From: Spinellus fusiger
Lineage: Eukaryota; Mucoromycota; Mucoromycetes; Mucorales; Phycomycetaceae
Length of the DNA stretch: 64,000 bases
Direction: 5' to 3'
NCBI GenBank assembly: GCA_025094145.1
Contig: JALLLS010000003.1
Span: 434,001-498,000 of the forward strand
Shown here: positions 37,579 through 49,693 of the stretch, piece after piece
How the letters are laid out: each line of letters opens with the position of its first letter
Numbering within the stretch: the stretch's first letter is position 1
Translations under genes and position numbers: made by a program
Notes under the pieces: model-generated
Seen by the model: only the letters and a program-made list of their open reading frames with translations
What the model was told of the DNA's origin: nothing
The model's database searches: none

Positions 37579-38207
37579 TGTCTTCAAGACATAAATCTAT
37601 CACGGTTGTACTAGTAAATGACTATTAGGCACTAAGGGTTTCTTCTCGGACCTAGAGATGTTGGTAGTCACTTTTGTCCAGGAACCTATGTATTCTACTA
37701 AAACAAAATTAGGTGGTCATCTTCTAGTAGAGTACATATGTAATCAGTTTTCATTTTATGCTTTATTAACCTGAGAATAACCCAACAATTACACACTCCA
37801 TTAACCTCTAGCCTTTCAAGAATGATAGACGTCTTTATATGTTATAAACCCTTAGTTGTTTTGTAAAATAAAATAAAAAAGATGTTCAAAAATAATAGCT
37901 GTGCATTTACATGTCAAGTATTTTAATACAAAATAGGTGAGTCCAAGAATAAATTCTGTCTAGATAGAAAAAATAGGTTATAAATCAACTACTAACTACC
38001 AACATGGATCTAGTTCCTGTAAATATATTCATATTCTAATATAATGAATTTATATTGATGATTTCATTATTGATAGAGCTTCTAAGACATGTATGACAGC
38101 TTCTGCAGATGTACGTACAAATATTCGTTAGTTTCTAATAATATTACTATTTAGCTATCGCTTTCACTTTATGGATCATTAATCTATTGATATTACTAAG
38201 TGTGTTC
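37579..38207. other. Spacer DNA between Tc1 elements B and C
   Basis: About 630 bp of A+T-rich sequence without a recognisable gene or repeat. Confidence 0.5.
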
Positions 38208-39577
38208 TACAGTATCCGGCAAAAAGATAATACTTTTTTTCGTTTTCCGACCTCTATTTTGGTCAAAAAAAATCTTTTTTTTTTTACACATTCCTCATTT
38301 CTTCTTTTTCCGCTATATTATCTATTATGTCTAACACCACTGAACAAACCACCAAACCTTTTGTAAACAGAAAGAAAAATATCAACAACTTTACTTGTAA
38401 ACTCATTGTACACGAGGCTACTGTAAATGACACCAGCCAAGTGGAGATTGCAGCCATGTTTGGCATCAGTAATTCCACTGTCAGCCTTATCGTGAAGAAG
38501 TACAGGGAAACTGACTGTTTTAAAGCAAGAATGGGCTTTAGGCGCAAGTCTATTCTGACGTAGAAGCACAAGAGAGAGTTTGTATACGAGATGGAAAGAG
38601 ATTCATTTCAGATAATAGATCAACTTTGCAAGCAGATGACCACCAAAGTGTGCATGAGCACTATTAGAGAAATGATAAAGAGGATTGGCCTTTCTTCTTT
38701 CAGGGTGGTTAACAAACCTTCTCTCAGCATTAAACACAAGAATTTGAGGCTTACTTGGACTAGTACCTACCTTCATTGGACAGATGAAGACTGGATGACA
38801 GTCATCTGGTCCGATGAGTCCAAGTTCCAGCTAGTGAGCAACAACCACCCCAACAGGGTGGTACACAGGAAGAAGGAGGGACTGCTCCCAAAGAATTTCA
38901 AGCCGATGATAAAGTTTGGTGGTGGAGGGGTGATGGTGGAGGGTTCTCTTTTCTGGTGAAGGTGTTGGTAGACTTGCTGTGGTGGAGGGATCCATCAATA
39001 GTGCCAAATACACCAGTATTTTAGAAACAGCCTATTGCCCCGAGCTGGCTCGTCTTTCGGCACTGAATCCAGTGGTAGGCTATGTTCTTCAAGAAGACAA
39101 TGCCAGTTGCCATACTAGTAAGGAGACTAGGAGATGAAAGGATGAGAGGGGCATAGTCACGATGGAGGAGTGGCCCTCTCAAAGCCCTGACCTAAACCCA
39201 ATTGAACATCTTTGGGAAGAGTTGGAAAGAGCAGTTCGGAAGAGGATGACCCCAGCAAGCTCTCTTCAGGATCTGAAGGCTCTCCTGATCCAGGAATGGG
39301 ACAAGATTCCCAAGGAGGTTACCAACAACCTCATCAGCAGCATGCATCGGAGATGTAGGGCTGTTATAGAGGCCAAGGGTGGAAGCACCAAATACTAAGA
39401 ATTTCCACCTAATAAATTTTTATATATTATCCTGTTGATCTTCTTTATACTTCATCCAATTTTCAAGTCTCTACTGTGTGTTTAATGTGTGTTTTTATTA
39501 CAAAGAATAAGTATTTCCCTAAACAAGAATCCTATCGGAAAATGAAATGAATTATTATTTTTTTGCCGGACACTGTA
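38208..39577 (+). mobile_element. Tc1/mariner-type element C (recently inactivated)
   Basis: TA-flanked. The left end is TACAGTATCCGGCAAAAAGA and the inverse of the right end is TACAGTGTCCGGCAAAAAAA. The unit is about 1.37 kb with one transposase on the plus strand. Its right TA (39576-39577) is also the first two bases of the 13-bp LINE target-site repeat, so it inserted into that repeat afterwards. Confidence 0.9.
38327..39398 (+). pseudogene. Tc1-type transposase, few stops
   Basis: It starts MSNTTEQTTKPFVNRKK with an HTH (SQVEIAAMFGISNSTVSLIV). The DDE catalytic parts are VIWSDESKFQLV, VLQEDNASCHTS and SQSPDLNPIEHLWEELE, all keeping their acidic residues. The C terminus is EAKGGSTKY. Disruptions are a stop after RRKSILT, breaks after GSLFW, and a stop after TSKETRR. 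It is the best preserved transposase in the window. Confidence 0.88.
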
Positions 39578-39588
39578 GGTGTAGTATG
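39576..39588 (+). repeat. 13-bp target-site repeat, copy 1
   Basis: TAGGTGTAGTATG, also at 40425-40437 and 41952-41964. The three copies flank and separate two LINE insertions. Confidence 0.7.
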
Positions 39589-40018
39589 TGCTTGGTTACC
39601 ACCAACACCTTCAGTTCCTTGCCAATGTGGCCACCCATCTGCCAATCGGGACCACTTTCTCACTTGCACATTCGTTGACCATGAACGCTCCACGTTCTTG
39701 TTCTTCTTAGTTCCTGCACCACCACAAGACGTTCATCCAATTGACTATTGTCTAAATCTTCTGCCGCGCACGGTTAAGTCTTTTGTTAAATGGCGAGATC
39801 TTTGGCCCAGTTTGTTAATACTGCTGCAAGCCATTGATCGAGCCACGTCTACTCGAGACTTTAAGGTAGAGCCATCAGCTGGTAGCCTGCTCATTGAGGC
39901 TGCTGATGGGTGTGTTGAGCGGGAACGCCAACGCCGCCATAGAGTGCAAAGACTCCTGCAGCAACAGACGCTGTATCCTCACTTCTCATCTGATATCTCC
40001 TCTACCACCCATTCTTAA
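39578..40018 (+). pseudogene. LINE ORF2 C-terminal fragment (zinc motif)
   Basis: About 146 codons with VPCQCGHPSANRDHFLTC (Cys/His zinc-binding motif typical of the end of LINE ORF2) and a basic tail VERERQRRHRVQRLLQQQ. It has no start and lacks the RT domain. Its sequence differs from the LINE relic in the giant arms, so at least two LINE families are present. Confidence 0.75.
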
Positions 40019-40424
40019 CCCGTTTAGCAAAGCCAGAAGCTGCTAGTGTAGTTGCTGTATTTGTGTCCTCAGGATTGTCCGAGTTGCTCTAAGTATCCCT
40101 CGTTGGATTTCGAATCGCCACAGGATGACGGTTATCTTTTTGGTGTCCTGGTTTCCTTGCTGACTTTATGGCCTTTTGGATGTCTATTCATAATTCTCAT
40201 TTTACCATCATTTCCACTCATTTTCATTATTTTCCCCTCATTTCGAGGTTTTATATTCTCTTTTCTTTCTGTTTCCCATTCATTTGCATCATTTTTTTCA
40301 CTTTTGTATTTGAAGTGTTTATATGTTTATTCTTATTTTTTTCCAAAATTTCTCATAGGGTGGCTGATATGCCCAATGCGCGAATAGCAAACCACACCCA
40401 AAAAATAAAAAATACTTTGAACTG
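39589..40424 (+). mobile_element. 5'-truncated LINE copy 1
   Basis: It holds the C-terminal end of a LINE ORF2 (in frame to a stop at 40016-40018, QCGHPSANRDHFLTC zinc motif) and its 3' UTR. That UTR reads TCATTTCGAGGTTTTATA... and GGGTGGCTGATATGCCC, ending ATACTTTGAACTG. It is flanked by 13-bp direct repeats, the mark of target-primed insertion of a 5'-truncated copy. Confidence 0.75.
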
Positions 40425-40437
40425 TAGGTGTAGTATG
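40425..40437 (+). repeat. 13-bp target-site repeat, copy 2
   Basis: TAGGTGTAGTATG. Its last three bases form the ATG of the following ORF1. Confidence 0.7.
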
Positions 40438-41658
40438 GCGTGTAATCAATATTACCCCAAAAGAGTAAAAATACAAATCGCAAAACTCAACATAAGTAAC
40501 ATCCATCCATCAGCAACAATCCCCATCCACCCACATAGTACACAGTACACATTGGATACACCAACTACGGATCCTGGCCAACCACCAACCATCAAGCAAC
40601 CTCCTGTACCAGCACCTGTCAGACCCTTTGTGTCTGAGGCCACCACTGCCACCACCATTCCTAACTCAGACAGCAGAAAACCCAGACTACTTACCAAGCG
40701 CACTCGTGCAAATACTTACGAGTATCAAATGACTGAGGTAGAAAAGTCTGATACCTTCACCCAGCAGATGATGGCATTTCTGTCAGATATTCAGAGACAA
40801 ATGGCAACAATTGGACTCCGCATCCAGGAATTGGAAGCACAAGTCAAGGTCAAGGATGACCTTATTACATCTCTCCAGGCTCAGATCAATGCCAAGAGTG
40901 CAGATAATTCACCCAAATCACCTCCCGCCCCTACTCCCACACCCATCCCCACAGTGAAACCCACAGATGCCATAGAAAAGGCTACTGTCACTTATGCCAA
41001 CATGGCTAAAAATAACGCCTCCCCACCAAAGAAGACAGCAAAGGCCAGAGCAGTGCTTAGAGCACAAACAGTTCGGGCCTTACAAGAGCCTACTGGGCCC
41101 TCAGTATACGACTTTGTATACTTGCCCTGTCGCCGCTACCTCAAGTACGGCCAGATCCGCAAGATATTGGGATCACTGAAGATCCAACAGTCACGGATCA
41201 TAGACATCCACTTCCCAGCAAGGGGCACAATTGAGCTGCTTGTACACGGTAGCTTTAAGCAAGAACTCGAGGAGAAACTCGAGAAATCAAAGATCAAGCC
41301 ACAGGCAAGCTTTGATCCAGTAGCTGCAACGGTGATTGCAGACCCTAAGCTCCAGCAGGAGTCAGATAGCACCAAGGCTGTAATGGCCCAAAAACTCTTT
41401 GAGCAAAGAGTGTCCAACACTTGTCTTCGTGCCCCCACTCATTTAGGGTACAGCATTGCTCGCCACTTTGGCTCAAGCATTGCCACACCCCGTCTATCCA
41501 CCATTGCCTTTGAGAAGCTCCTGGCAGACCTCAAGGCCAAGGCCACAGTCACCAGCCCTCCCGCCACCCTTGAAAAAGAAGCCCTCCAGGCATTTGGGTC
41601 TGACTCAGCCATGGAAGGAGTCGAGGGAGACAATCAACACACCCAACAAGACTTGTAA
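40435..41658 (+). CDS. LINE ORF1 protein
   Basis: A 407-residue intact frame from MACNQYYPKRVKIQI. The N-terminal part is Pro/Thr-rich. A coiled coil (QRQMATIGLRIQELEAQVKV, then KDDLITSLQAQI) spans about residues 110-145, followed by a Pro-rich linker. A folded C-terminal domain contains VYDFVYLPCRRYLKYGQIRK and IHFPARGTIELLVHG, an RRM-like or ORF1-type nucleic-acid-binding region. This fits a LINE ORF1 chaperone that trimerises and binds RNA. The frame also extends upstream to 40168 without a stop, but that part is the 3' UTR of the preceding copy. Confidence 0.65.
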   Translation: MACNQYYPKRVKIQIAKLNISNIHPSATIPIHPHSTQYTLDTPTTDPGQPPTIKQPPVPAPVRPFVSEATTATTIPNSDSRKPRLLTKRTRANTYEYQMTEVEKSDTFTQQMMAFLSDIQRQMATIGLRIQELEAQVKVKDDLITSLQAQINAKSADNSPKSPPAPTPTPIPTVKPTDAIEKATVTYANMAKNNASPPKKTAKARAVLRAQTVRALQEPTGPSVYDFVYLPCRRYLKYGQIRKILGSLKIQQSRIIDIHFPARGTIELLVHGSFKQELEEKLEKSKIKPQASFDPVAATVIADPKLQQESDSTKAVMAQKLFEQRVSNTCLRAPTHLGYSIARHFGSSIATPRLSTIAFEKLLADLKAKATVTSPPATLEKEALQAFGSDSAMEGVEGDNQHTQQDL

Positions 41659-41951
41659 ATAGACCAAAGATTTGTCTATTGAGAGCCTGTGGGATTAGGC
41701 TCAAACTAATGTCTATGTCTGCATTGTCATTTTCTCTCATTTCTCATATTTCTCTTCATTTTTTCCCTCATTTCGAGGTTTTATATACTCATATCTTCTG
41801 TTTCTTTTTTTCCTTGCATTTATTCTTTCCACTTTTGTATTTGAAAGTGTTTATATGTATATCTTAATTGTTCAAAAGTTCTCATAGGGTGGCTAACATG
41901 CCCAATGCGCGAATAGCAACCAACACCCAAAAATAAAAATACTTTGAACTG
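40438..41951 (+). mobile_element. LINE copy 2, ORF1 plus 3' UTR, ORF2 deleted
   Basis: An intact ORF1 is followed within about 100 bp by the same 3' UTR as copy 1 (TCATTTCGAGGTTTTATA... GGGTGGCTAACATGCCC... ATACTTTGAACTG) and by the third 13-bp repeat. ORF2 is absent, so the copy is non-autonomous. Confidence 0.7.
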
Positions 41952-41964
41952 TAGGTGTAGTATG
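41952..41964 (+). repeat. 13-bp target-site repeat, copy 3
   Basis: TAGGTGTAGTATG at the right edge of the LINE array, 31 bp before the right giant arm begins. Confidence 0.7.
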
Positions 41965-43149
41965 TTTATTATAAAGCAAGACTTTACAGGCTACATAGTT
42001 GTGATCAATAAAAGATATCTGATTTTATTTCTATTTCTATTTCTATTTCTATTTCTATTTCTATTTCTATTTCTATTTCTATTTCTATTACTATTACTAT
42101 TACTATTACTATCTCTGAGATAACTGTGTTTTCTGTGCGAACTCAAAAGTCATGTTTACCTTTATTGTGGTGTTTTCTTCTTCTTTTCTTTCTCTGTCTC
42201 TGTTCTTGTTGTCATGTTTCTGTTATGGGCTGTAGCTGTTGTGTTCCGACTTCAATCCAAAGATTCTCCATGAATTCTTCAACAATGAGTAGTTTAGTGT
42301 GACATTCAGGATACTCTATGAAAGCTTTAGTGCACACAAGTAACATAGTACATCTATGTATCATCTCACTGATCGGTCGTAACTACAAATCAACCTTCTT
42401 AGCTCAGTATACTATCGGACATTTAACAAGAACTGCCTTCATCTATGAATCCTTAGTGGATAAATAAGACCTATCAAAGGCAGCTAAAGTGAAGACTCAT
42501 AATAACTGATGGTTTCAATAATAGAGTATTTATTCAATGAGCCGACCATAAGGCTCTACCTATGTATTTTACTATAGGATAGATCATCTACACCAACCTT
42601 ACAGCTGCATCTATCAATAAGCCATGAAATCGACTAATCATTAACTACCATAATGTAAAAGGCCACTGAAGGATAGGCACTAACAAAAGGTATAAATAAG
42701 GAACCACTCTTCACTCAATAAAAATCATCTTTGTTTAGTCTCGTTATTTCTGCTTGGCTGAATAATAATAATAAAGTGTTCAAGAGATAATAATAATAAA
42801 GTGTACCAGACACTTGAATAGAATGTTGTGCATGTCCTAGAATGATAGGGGGAACATGTATCTATGCATGTATCAATCATTTCTCCAGCCAATGACACCG
42901 GCTTTTTCTTCATCATCACATATATAGAGTTGATGGCTAAATATAAAATCTTAGCCCCTAGCAATGAAAAAAAAAGGAAGGCTACTCAAGTTCTTTGTCT
43001 ACATTTATTTTCTTATAAGGCCCTAGGTGTCTAAGAGCAAAAGAGAGCAATGAGTGTTAATTATCGATGTGTAAATAAATTGAATTGGATGATAGATAAA
43101 AGTATATCACATAGTAATATGTTTAGCATGGTGCATACTATGTACGCAT

Positions 43150-43407
43150 TTGCCATTAGTCTCACAATTGGTTCAGGGTTGCTTCTTATATGAGGCACAG
43201 TTAAGGAGTTTTAAACTGCTGAGACTTATTTTAATTATTTTCCCAGCACGGAACAAAAGAAGACCCAAGCCAAGATTACGGGTATCATGTTGTGGCCTCC
43301 AATTGATGTGTGAATCGTGCACTATTCACACAGAGCATTCTTTGACGAACAACATGACCCGGATCGGAGATCTAAACCATGGGGGTAACCGCTTTAGAGC
43401 AGCTTGA
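43150..43407 (+). pseudogene. Possible Fanzor/TnpB-like C-terminal relic (right arm copy)
   Basis: Encodes the same 85 residues as 34769-35026, with the C...CESC and NNMTRIGDL region. The same doubts apply. Confidence 0.3.
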
Positions 43408-46400
43408 AGTCCGCACATCCTTTGGTTCGTATATCGTACCACACTTAGCGCAGTGTTTCTACAGAATGCACAAACAACAAGTGTTCAATTTGTTTCTCCA
43501 CTAATACGTACTTAACCCGCCTTTTTGGAGGACTTATTTGACTTGTGGTATCAGGGCCTTTTCTTACCTGTTAGTGTGTAAAACATGCTTTGGCAGCTAT
43601 CTTTCTATCTACCATAGTGTACATTCTATTTAGTACTATCAAGTAAGCATCAAGGCCTTCTTATAACAATAGAAGGAATAATGACTAGTTTAGCTTCTGT
43701 TTTATTATAAACAAATTAATTGAGAAAGAGTATGGTGCAAGTCAAGGAGAGTGCTTTGTTAGAGACATAGACAGAACTAGGAACATATAGATAGATAGAA
43801 AGATAGATAGAAAGAAAGAAATATACAGACAGAGTGATAGATAGAACAATTAGTGCTGTGTATTATATAAAAGACATGGGATATAGTGTATAATACACAA
43901 TAGAAAAGGCATACAGCCATTTTCAGTTCATCGTTAGAATCCACACTATAATATGCCGTTAACAATTGACGTCATACATAGACATGTGACTGGGATAGTG
44001 TTTCATGATGTGCTGCTTTTTGATATGGACGTCTTTATTATCTCTTGTGCCTTGAAGCAATAGATGGAAGCTGCGGTTTTCAAGGCCATTTTCTTTTGGG
44101 GTACAGGTTTATTCTTAATGAGAGAGACAAGACCTCCACTGTCTTTCTGTTCTTGTCTTTTCCTTTGGGTTTATCTAATGAAACTTCTTTGGCCCTTTGA
44201 CCAACTGCAGAATGGAACACAGGAACATTCAGGAGACCTAGTAGTCTTAGTCTCCCCCTTTCTTTTCCTGTCTCTTTTTTATTCTTGTCTTGTTGAATTT
44301 TTTTGTATCTTTTTTTTTATCCATGTAGCAGAGAGTTCCAAAGAGCATTCGAATCATTATCTATAATATAGCTGAACCCTTAAACTGAGAGAGACAAGAG
44401 AAGAGTATCGTGAGGTAATGCAGTTTATCTCAGACCACGGACAGGCTTTGCCAGAATATGAACACTAGTTTCAAAGGGCACAATTTACAAGCTGAGAGGG
44501 AAATCGGGCTTTTTTCTTTTCTTTCAGTGTTATTAATAATGCTTCTCTCATCAAGAAGCATAGGAAGTTGAGACGTGTGATACGTGGAGCGGGGTAGTGT
44601 AGTTCAAACAATAAAGAACTCGCCCGTGCTGTATGTTTGATCCAAGGCCTATTCTCCTATGTTCTAGTAACACACACATATATATATACCCTGTGTGATA
44701 CAGCTGCAGATACCATCAATCGAATCGTTCAATTCTGAGTAGTCTTATATATATGTTTATGGATCTGTAGTTATAGACCTGAAGAGTTGTTTGTAATTTC
44801 ACACATAACTTAGTATGTATTTTTTAACTAAAAATTCAATAGAAGTTGTAAATGACCCGACGATTTATAATAGCTATATTGTAAAGGCACAAGACAACTG
44901 ATTTATTTTAGAGTAGAGTTCCTACAATAAAAAGTCCCAATAGGAAAAGGGTATGTGGAAAATAAATATATTAAAGAGTGAAAAGAATAAATAGAAAAGC
45001 CTTCAGTTGACTGTTTTCGGCAATCCACATATCATACACGTCAGTAGTCCATTACGTCAGTAGTCTATTTATCCAACGTCGGATGGCTATCTTTTCAAGC
45101 AAACCCTCATAGTCTCGAAATTTCTCATTGAGAACATTAGTGCGGCATAGAAATTATGAATTTTCAGTTTCTTTTCTCAAAAGGACTATAAGAATCTTAC
45201 CATTGTCTGCTCCACTGTGTTGTCTGGGTTATCCAGTAGAAATATCAGTGTATTGTTAAAGTCAATAAAGTGATGGCATAATTTATCAGTAAGACTGTAA
45301 GGATCTTACTAGAAAGTGTTCCGTCATAGTCTCAGAGTTTTCATTGTGGAAATCAGTAAAATATTGAAATCAATACACTGTCAGCATTTCTTATCAATAA
45401 GAAAGTAAAGATCTTACCAGAAAAAAACCAAGAAAGATCAAAGTTCATTGTAATAAAATAAAATAAAATTAGAGAATATTAAAGTAGACAGAGAAGATGC
45501 CAAAAATCTTTTACAAAACGTCCTTCTTTTATAGAAAGCTCAATCACTTATTATTGGTATACATCATTATTAAAATGAATATTTTGGGATATCGTATCTC
45601 ACATATGGAAGGCTGATCACTTCTCAGTCAGTCGCATGCCAATGAAGCAAATGGCCATCACCAGTTATGGAATGAAAATTTAATTAGTGCTTCTCATTCA
45701 AACGGTTGTTCTTTCAAACTGCTAGTGCCTATATCCTACTGTTCTCTTTTGAAAAGATATAGTTTCTTTTAACAGCCATTTATTTGTAAATTTCAATTAA
45801 GATACCATGTCTTGTAGTGTTGTTGTATTCGGATATAATGTATACCATCAATTGTCAAAAGCTTGGTAGCTATTTTTAATACAAATAATAACCCAGCCTT
45901 GTTTATCACTTAGCCACGACCCAAGGGTAATCCTTTCATTGAGAATAGTGCAATGTTCATACAGCAGATATGTATTTTATAAAGGAGACTCAATGCCTGA
46001 GAAACTATCGTAGCTCATTAGGGTGTTTGGGTGTTCATCTTTGCTTAATGTATTAGTTCAATTCTCAGTCACTGACTGTAGTATGGTCCAGTGATAAATA
46101 AAAAGCACATTTGAATCAATCAGTGACATAGCATAGAGAAAAGAAGTGTCTAGTGGATATCTTAGTTTATCCGAGTGTATGTATTATCAATTGGGCGACA
46201 TTACTATTCTATGACTTAGACGCTGTATGTGTTGTACTTTAGGTATATTAAAATATCGAGTCAACTTACCATAATTTAATATATATAAAAACACATTCAA
46301 ATCCATCACATGGAATATGTTACTGGTTGTATGTACAATATAATCATTAACCGGACACCTATTAAATACATCAACATATATGCATGTGGACATTATCTGC

Positions 46401-47085
46401 CTTTTCTTTTCTTTCTTTCTTTTTCTGATTTACTTTTTCTTTTTTTTATAATAGAATAAAATACCAATTATACAGTTGAATAAAGATTTGGCTTTTCCTA
46501 TAACTGTATATTGCTTTATATTCTAAAGATTGTCATAATGATTCTGTTAATTTATTACACTAATTATCACTTCATATGGACCACATAACAGACCAGTTTA
46601 GTTTTTATTGATTGATTGATTTTCACAAAAATAAATAAATATACCATTATAAATAAATGATTATAAATAAATGATTATAAGCCATATATTTGTTTTCATT
46701 TGAGAATACTGTTTTGAGAATGATTTTATATGTCGATCATGCCTTCAAAAACAAGTGTCATAACTATAGGTCTTTCGTCCAACCAACTCTTGAGGATGCT
46801 TGTTAAATGATATTATATATCATTTTTGTGAAAATATAAATTAATAAATGAAGGCTTTTTTTTAGCCTTAAAGTATTAGATACTGCTTCTATATCTTCAT
46901 GAGATAAAATACCTGTCTATTTTAATTCTTACTACCAGCCAATATTGATGTTTGTATTATTTTTTTTGTATGGAGGTCAATGACTTCGGTTTTATTTACA
47001 CGCACAACCTATCAGAAGGAGGCAAGAAGACAATAGAAAAGGCTATGTCTATAGAAGAGCAAAATAAAAAGAAGAAACAAAATTA
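43408..47085. other. A+T-rich gene-poor stretch of right arm
   Basis: Mirror of 31087-34768. No gene was recognised. Confidence 0.5.
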
Positions 47086-49187
47086 CTACAGATCATTGTC
47101 TAGTTCTTGCTCTTCTGCTAGAATAATCACCAAAGAGACTGCACATTGGGCTACCACAGTGGGTAGAAAGGGCTTTTTATCAAAAACAAGTCTCCAATGT
47201 GCTCTCCAAATGGCTAATAATATCGAACTGATGATTTGGCAAGAGTAAATAGACTCATATACGTTTTCTTATGGAAAAGATAGTGCAAAAAGAGTCAGAA
47301 ATTGTTAAAAAAAAAAAAAAGTGGGTGCATATCCAAATTGAGATGACCACACATCAAACCAGACCTGCCACTTGGGTGGGCATTGGAATAAGAAGTGGAT
47401 CTTCAACAGGGTGGTTGCACAAGAGACAAGAGCTGGAGGTAAAAATTGCAGGAACAAGAGAGTAAAGTCGTTGGCGGCAAGGCAGTTTACCATGAAGTAG
47501 GCGAAACCACACATTGCGCGCTGAGTGTTGTATGGGAAATTGCCAGAAGTATTTCCATTGTACTTTTATAAGAGGTTGACTGAAAGAAGGAACTGCTTGA
47601 ACAGGCAAAGTCAGGCGACGGTAGGAGCGAGAGTTCAATTTGTGGATCGGGATTTTCCCTAATTTCAGGCAGCTCACCACTGGGCTAAGATCGTAGATCC
47701 CTGGTCTCTGTTCATTGGAATCGATAGTCAGAGGAGGAAAACAACATCTCACTAGCAGAACAGCCAAGAGAATTATCCTTCTAGCATGGGCACGACAAAT
47801 GTGGTGAGTTAGGTGTGGAGCTACTTGTGAATCTGCTACTGGCTTCTATTGAAGACCTTGTAGAGCTGGATCAAAGAAAAAAGCATCTCTAACCAGAAGT
47901 TTTCGGTATCAATGAGATTATTTAGAATTCTCGGAGTTTAATTGCCAAACATCCTTCAACGGTAAGGTCAAGCATATGCTTGGTGACAGAGAACAGTCAA
48001 AGAGAGGTTGGGGCAAGGCATCCATGGCTTTAAGCAAGGTGACTGGAGAATTGAGGCCATTTTTTTTTCTTTCCAAAAAAGAAAGAGCGAGAAGACGGAA
48101 AGAAAAGTGAGATAAAATAGTCATCAACATTGCACCTAGACTGAAACATATGTCTGATGTAGACAGTAGCAATAGAACTACTGGCACAAGTTAAAGGCAA
48201 AAGTGTAAGCCAATGCCATTGTGGTGCTAATTGCTATCTAGGTGGATCCAATATACCCAGTTCTCCTTTACCCTTGGGTGAAGTGAGAAAAGAGTAACGA
48301 ACAACAGGAAACATGCGGTGTTGAAGAAAAGAAGAGATAATTGACGAGAGTCGACGAAAGAAAAGCTTAGAGACAGGGATCACTCTGAGAGCATACCAAG
48401 CCATCGAAAGAACAAGAGCATTAGTAACAGTTGCTCTCCCGAAAACAGACAGCTGATGCTGTGAATGGATCTGACACTGACATACTGATAGCATCCAGCA
48501 GTCGAGTGGGAAAAGATATCTCTCTGTGCCAAAGATGTATAGAGTGGAATGCCAAACCAAAGAATAACAAAAGATGGATACAAGGACTGGACATGATCGT
48601 ACACCTTTTCCTGATCTATCATTACACCAATGCTAGAAGACCAACATCTCTGGGCATCCTCCTTCACCAGTCATGCCATCATACCATTGTCGGCTATGAA
48701 CCTACCACGCACAAAGCCTGTTTGACAGGGATTCACCAAGGGTCTACACTTGCCAATAATGTGCATTCACCAAACGAGTAAGCACCTTAACGTCTGCATT
48801 AGTGAGAGAGATGGGTTTCCAATTGCAAAGAAGAGAGAGATCACCTGCCTTGGGCAACTGTACCATAGCCGTATCACGCCAACTATGAGGGAAGATACCA
48901 GGTACCAGAGCATCTTTGTACACTTCTATGACTAAATTGCCATAAATGTTATGTTAGAAAACAAGAGTAAGAATCTCATAAGGGACCTTGTCTGAGCCAG
49001 GACTACTTCGACGTGGTGTGTGTGGAAGACCTATCAGAAGACCATCCATGGTGGATGAACCACATGTGTCATCTCTAACATTGGATGGTATAATGCATGT
49101 TGTGGGAATAGTCTCTAGCGCAGAATTAAGGGTTGAGTCCTCAGTTGGATCTAGAGTGTACAATTGTTTGTAGAAGCACTAAGCAGC
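47086..49187 (-). pseudogene. LINE reverse transcriptase relic (right arm copy)
   Basis: Mirror of 28985-31086 with the same stops and frame breaks. The LINE therefore decayed before the arms were duplicated. Confidence 0.8.
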
Positions 49188-49300
49188 CTCAGTCTTCTCG
49201 CTAGGAGTGGTGCAAAAGTTGTTGGTATTGAAGTGGTAGAGACCAAGGATATATCACTGCTGTTACCTAGTGGCTACAGTGCGCTTCAGATATCCTGCTG

Positions 49301-49693
49301 ATGTCTCACCACGTTCTCTTCAATGAATTTTTTTCGAAAATAGTGTATTCGACCTCGAATTATCAACAGAAACAATGGCTATTAAGGACTGTCAGACAAG
49401 AAAACAGCCTATACATCAGTGTAATGGAAACAACAACAATGATCACACGTGCACAAGAAACATTAATTTATTATGGAAAAGCCATCAATGTCATAAACAA
49501 AAGAGGATGCGAGAAGCGTCTCGGCGACCTCGTAGATGTCTATATTTGCTATCTAGAAGACGTACCTACTGAGCCATTTATTGTTGCTAAAGTACAGATT
49601 GAAACCTCTCCTGGTCGATATAAGCGATACACTCGGACAATATCTTTGACTGTGCTCTTGTTTACCAATGAATGGAATTCAACTGTACAGTAA
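49301..49693 (+). CDS. Hypothetical protein fragment (right arm copy)
   Basis: A 130-codon frame starting MSHHVLFNEFFSKIVYS, identical to the left-arm copy after its first residues. Here an A7 run (T7 on plus) keeps MSHHVLFNE in frame, whereas the left arm has A8. The longer form may be the original. No family was recognised. Confidence 0.4.
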   Translation: MSHHVLFNEFFSKIVYSTSNYQQKQWLLRTVRQENSLYISVMETTTMITRAQETLIYYGKAINVINKRGCEKRLGDLVDVYICYLEDVPTEPFIVAKVQIETSPGRYKRYTRTISLTVLLFTNEWNSTVQ

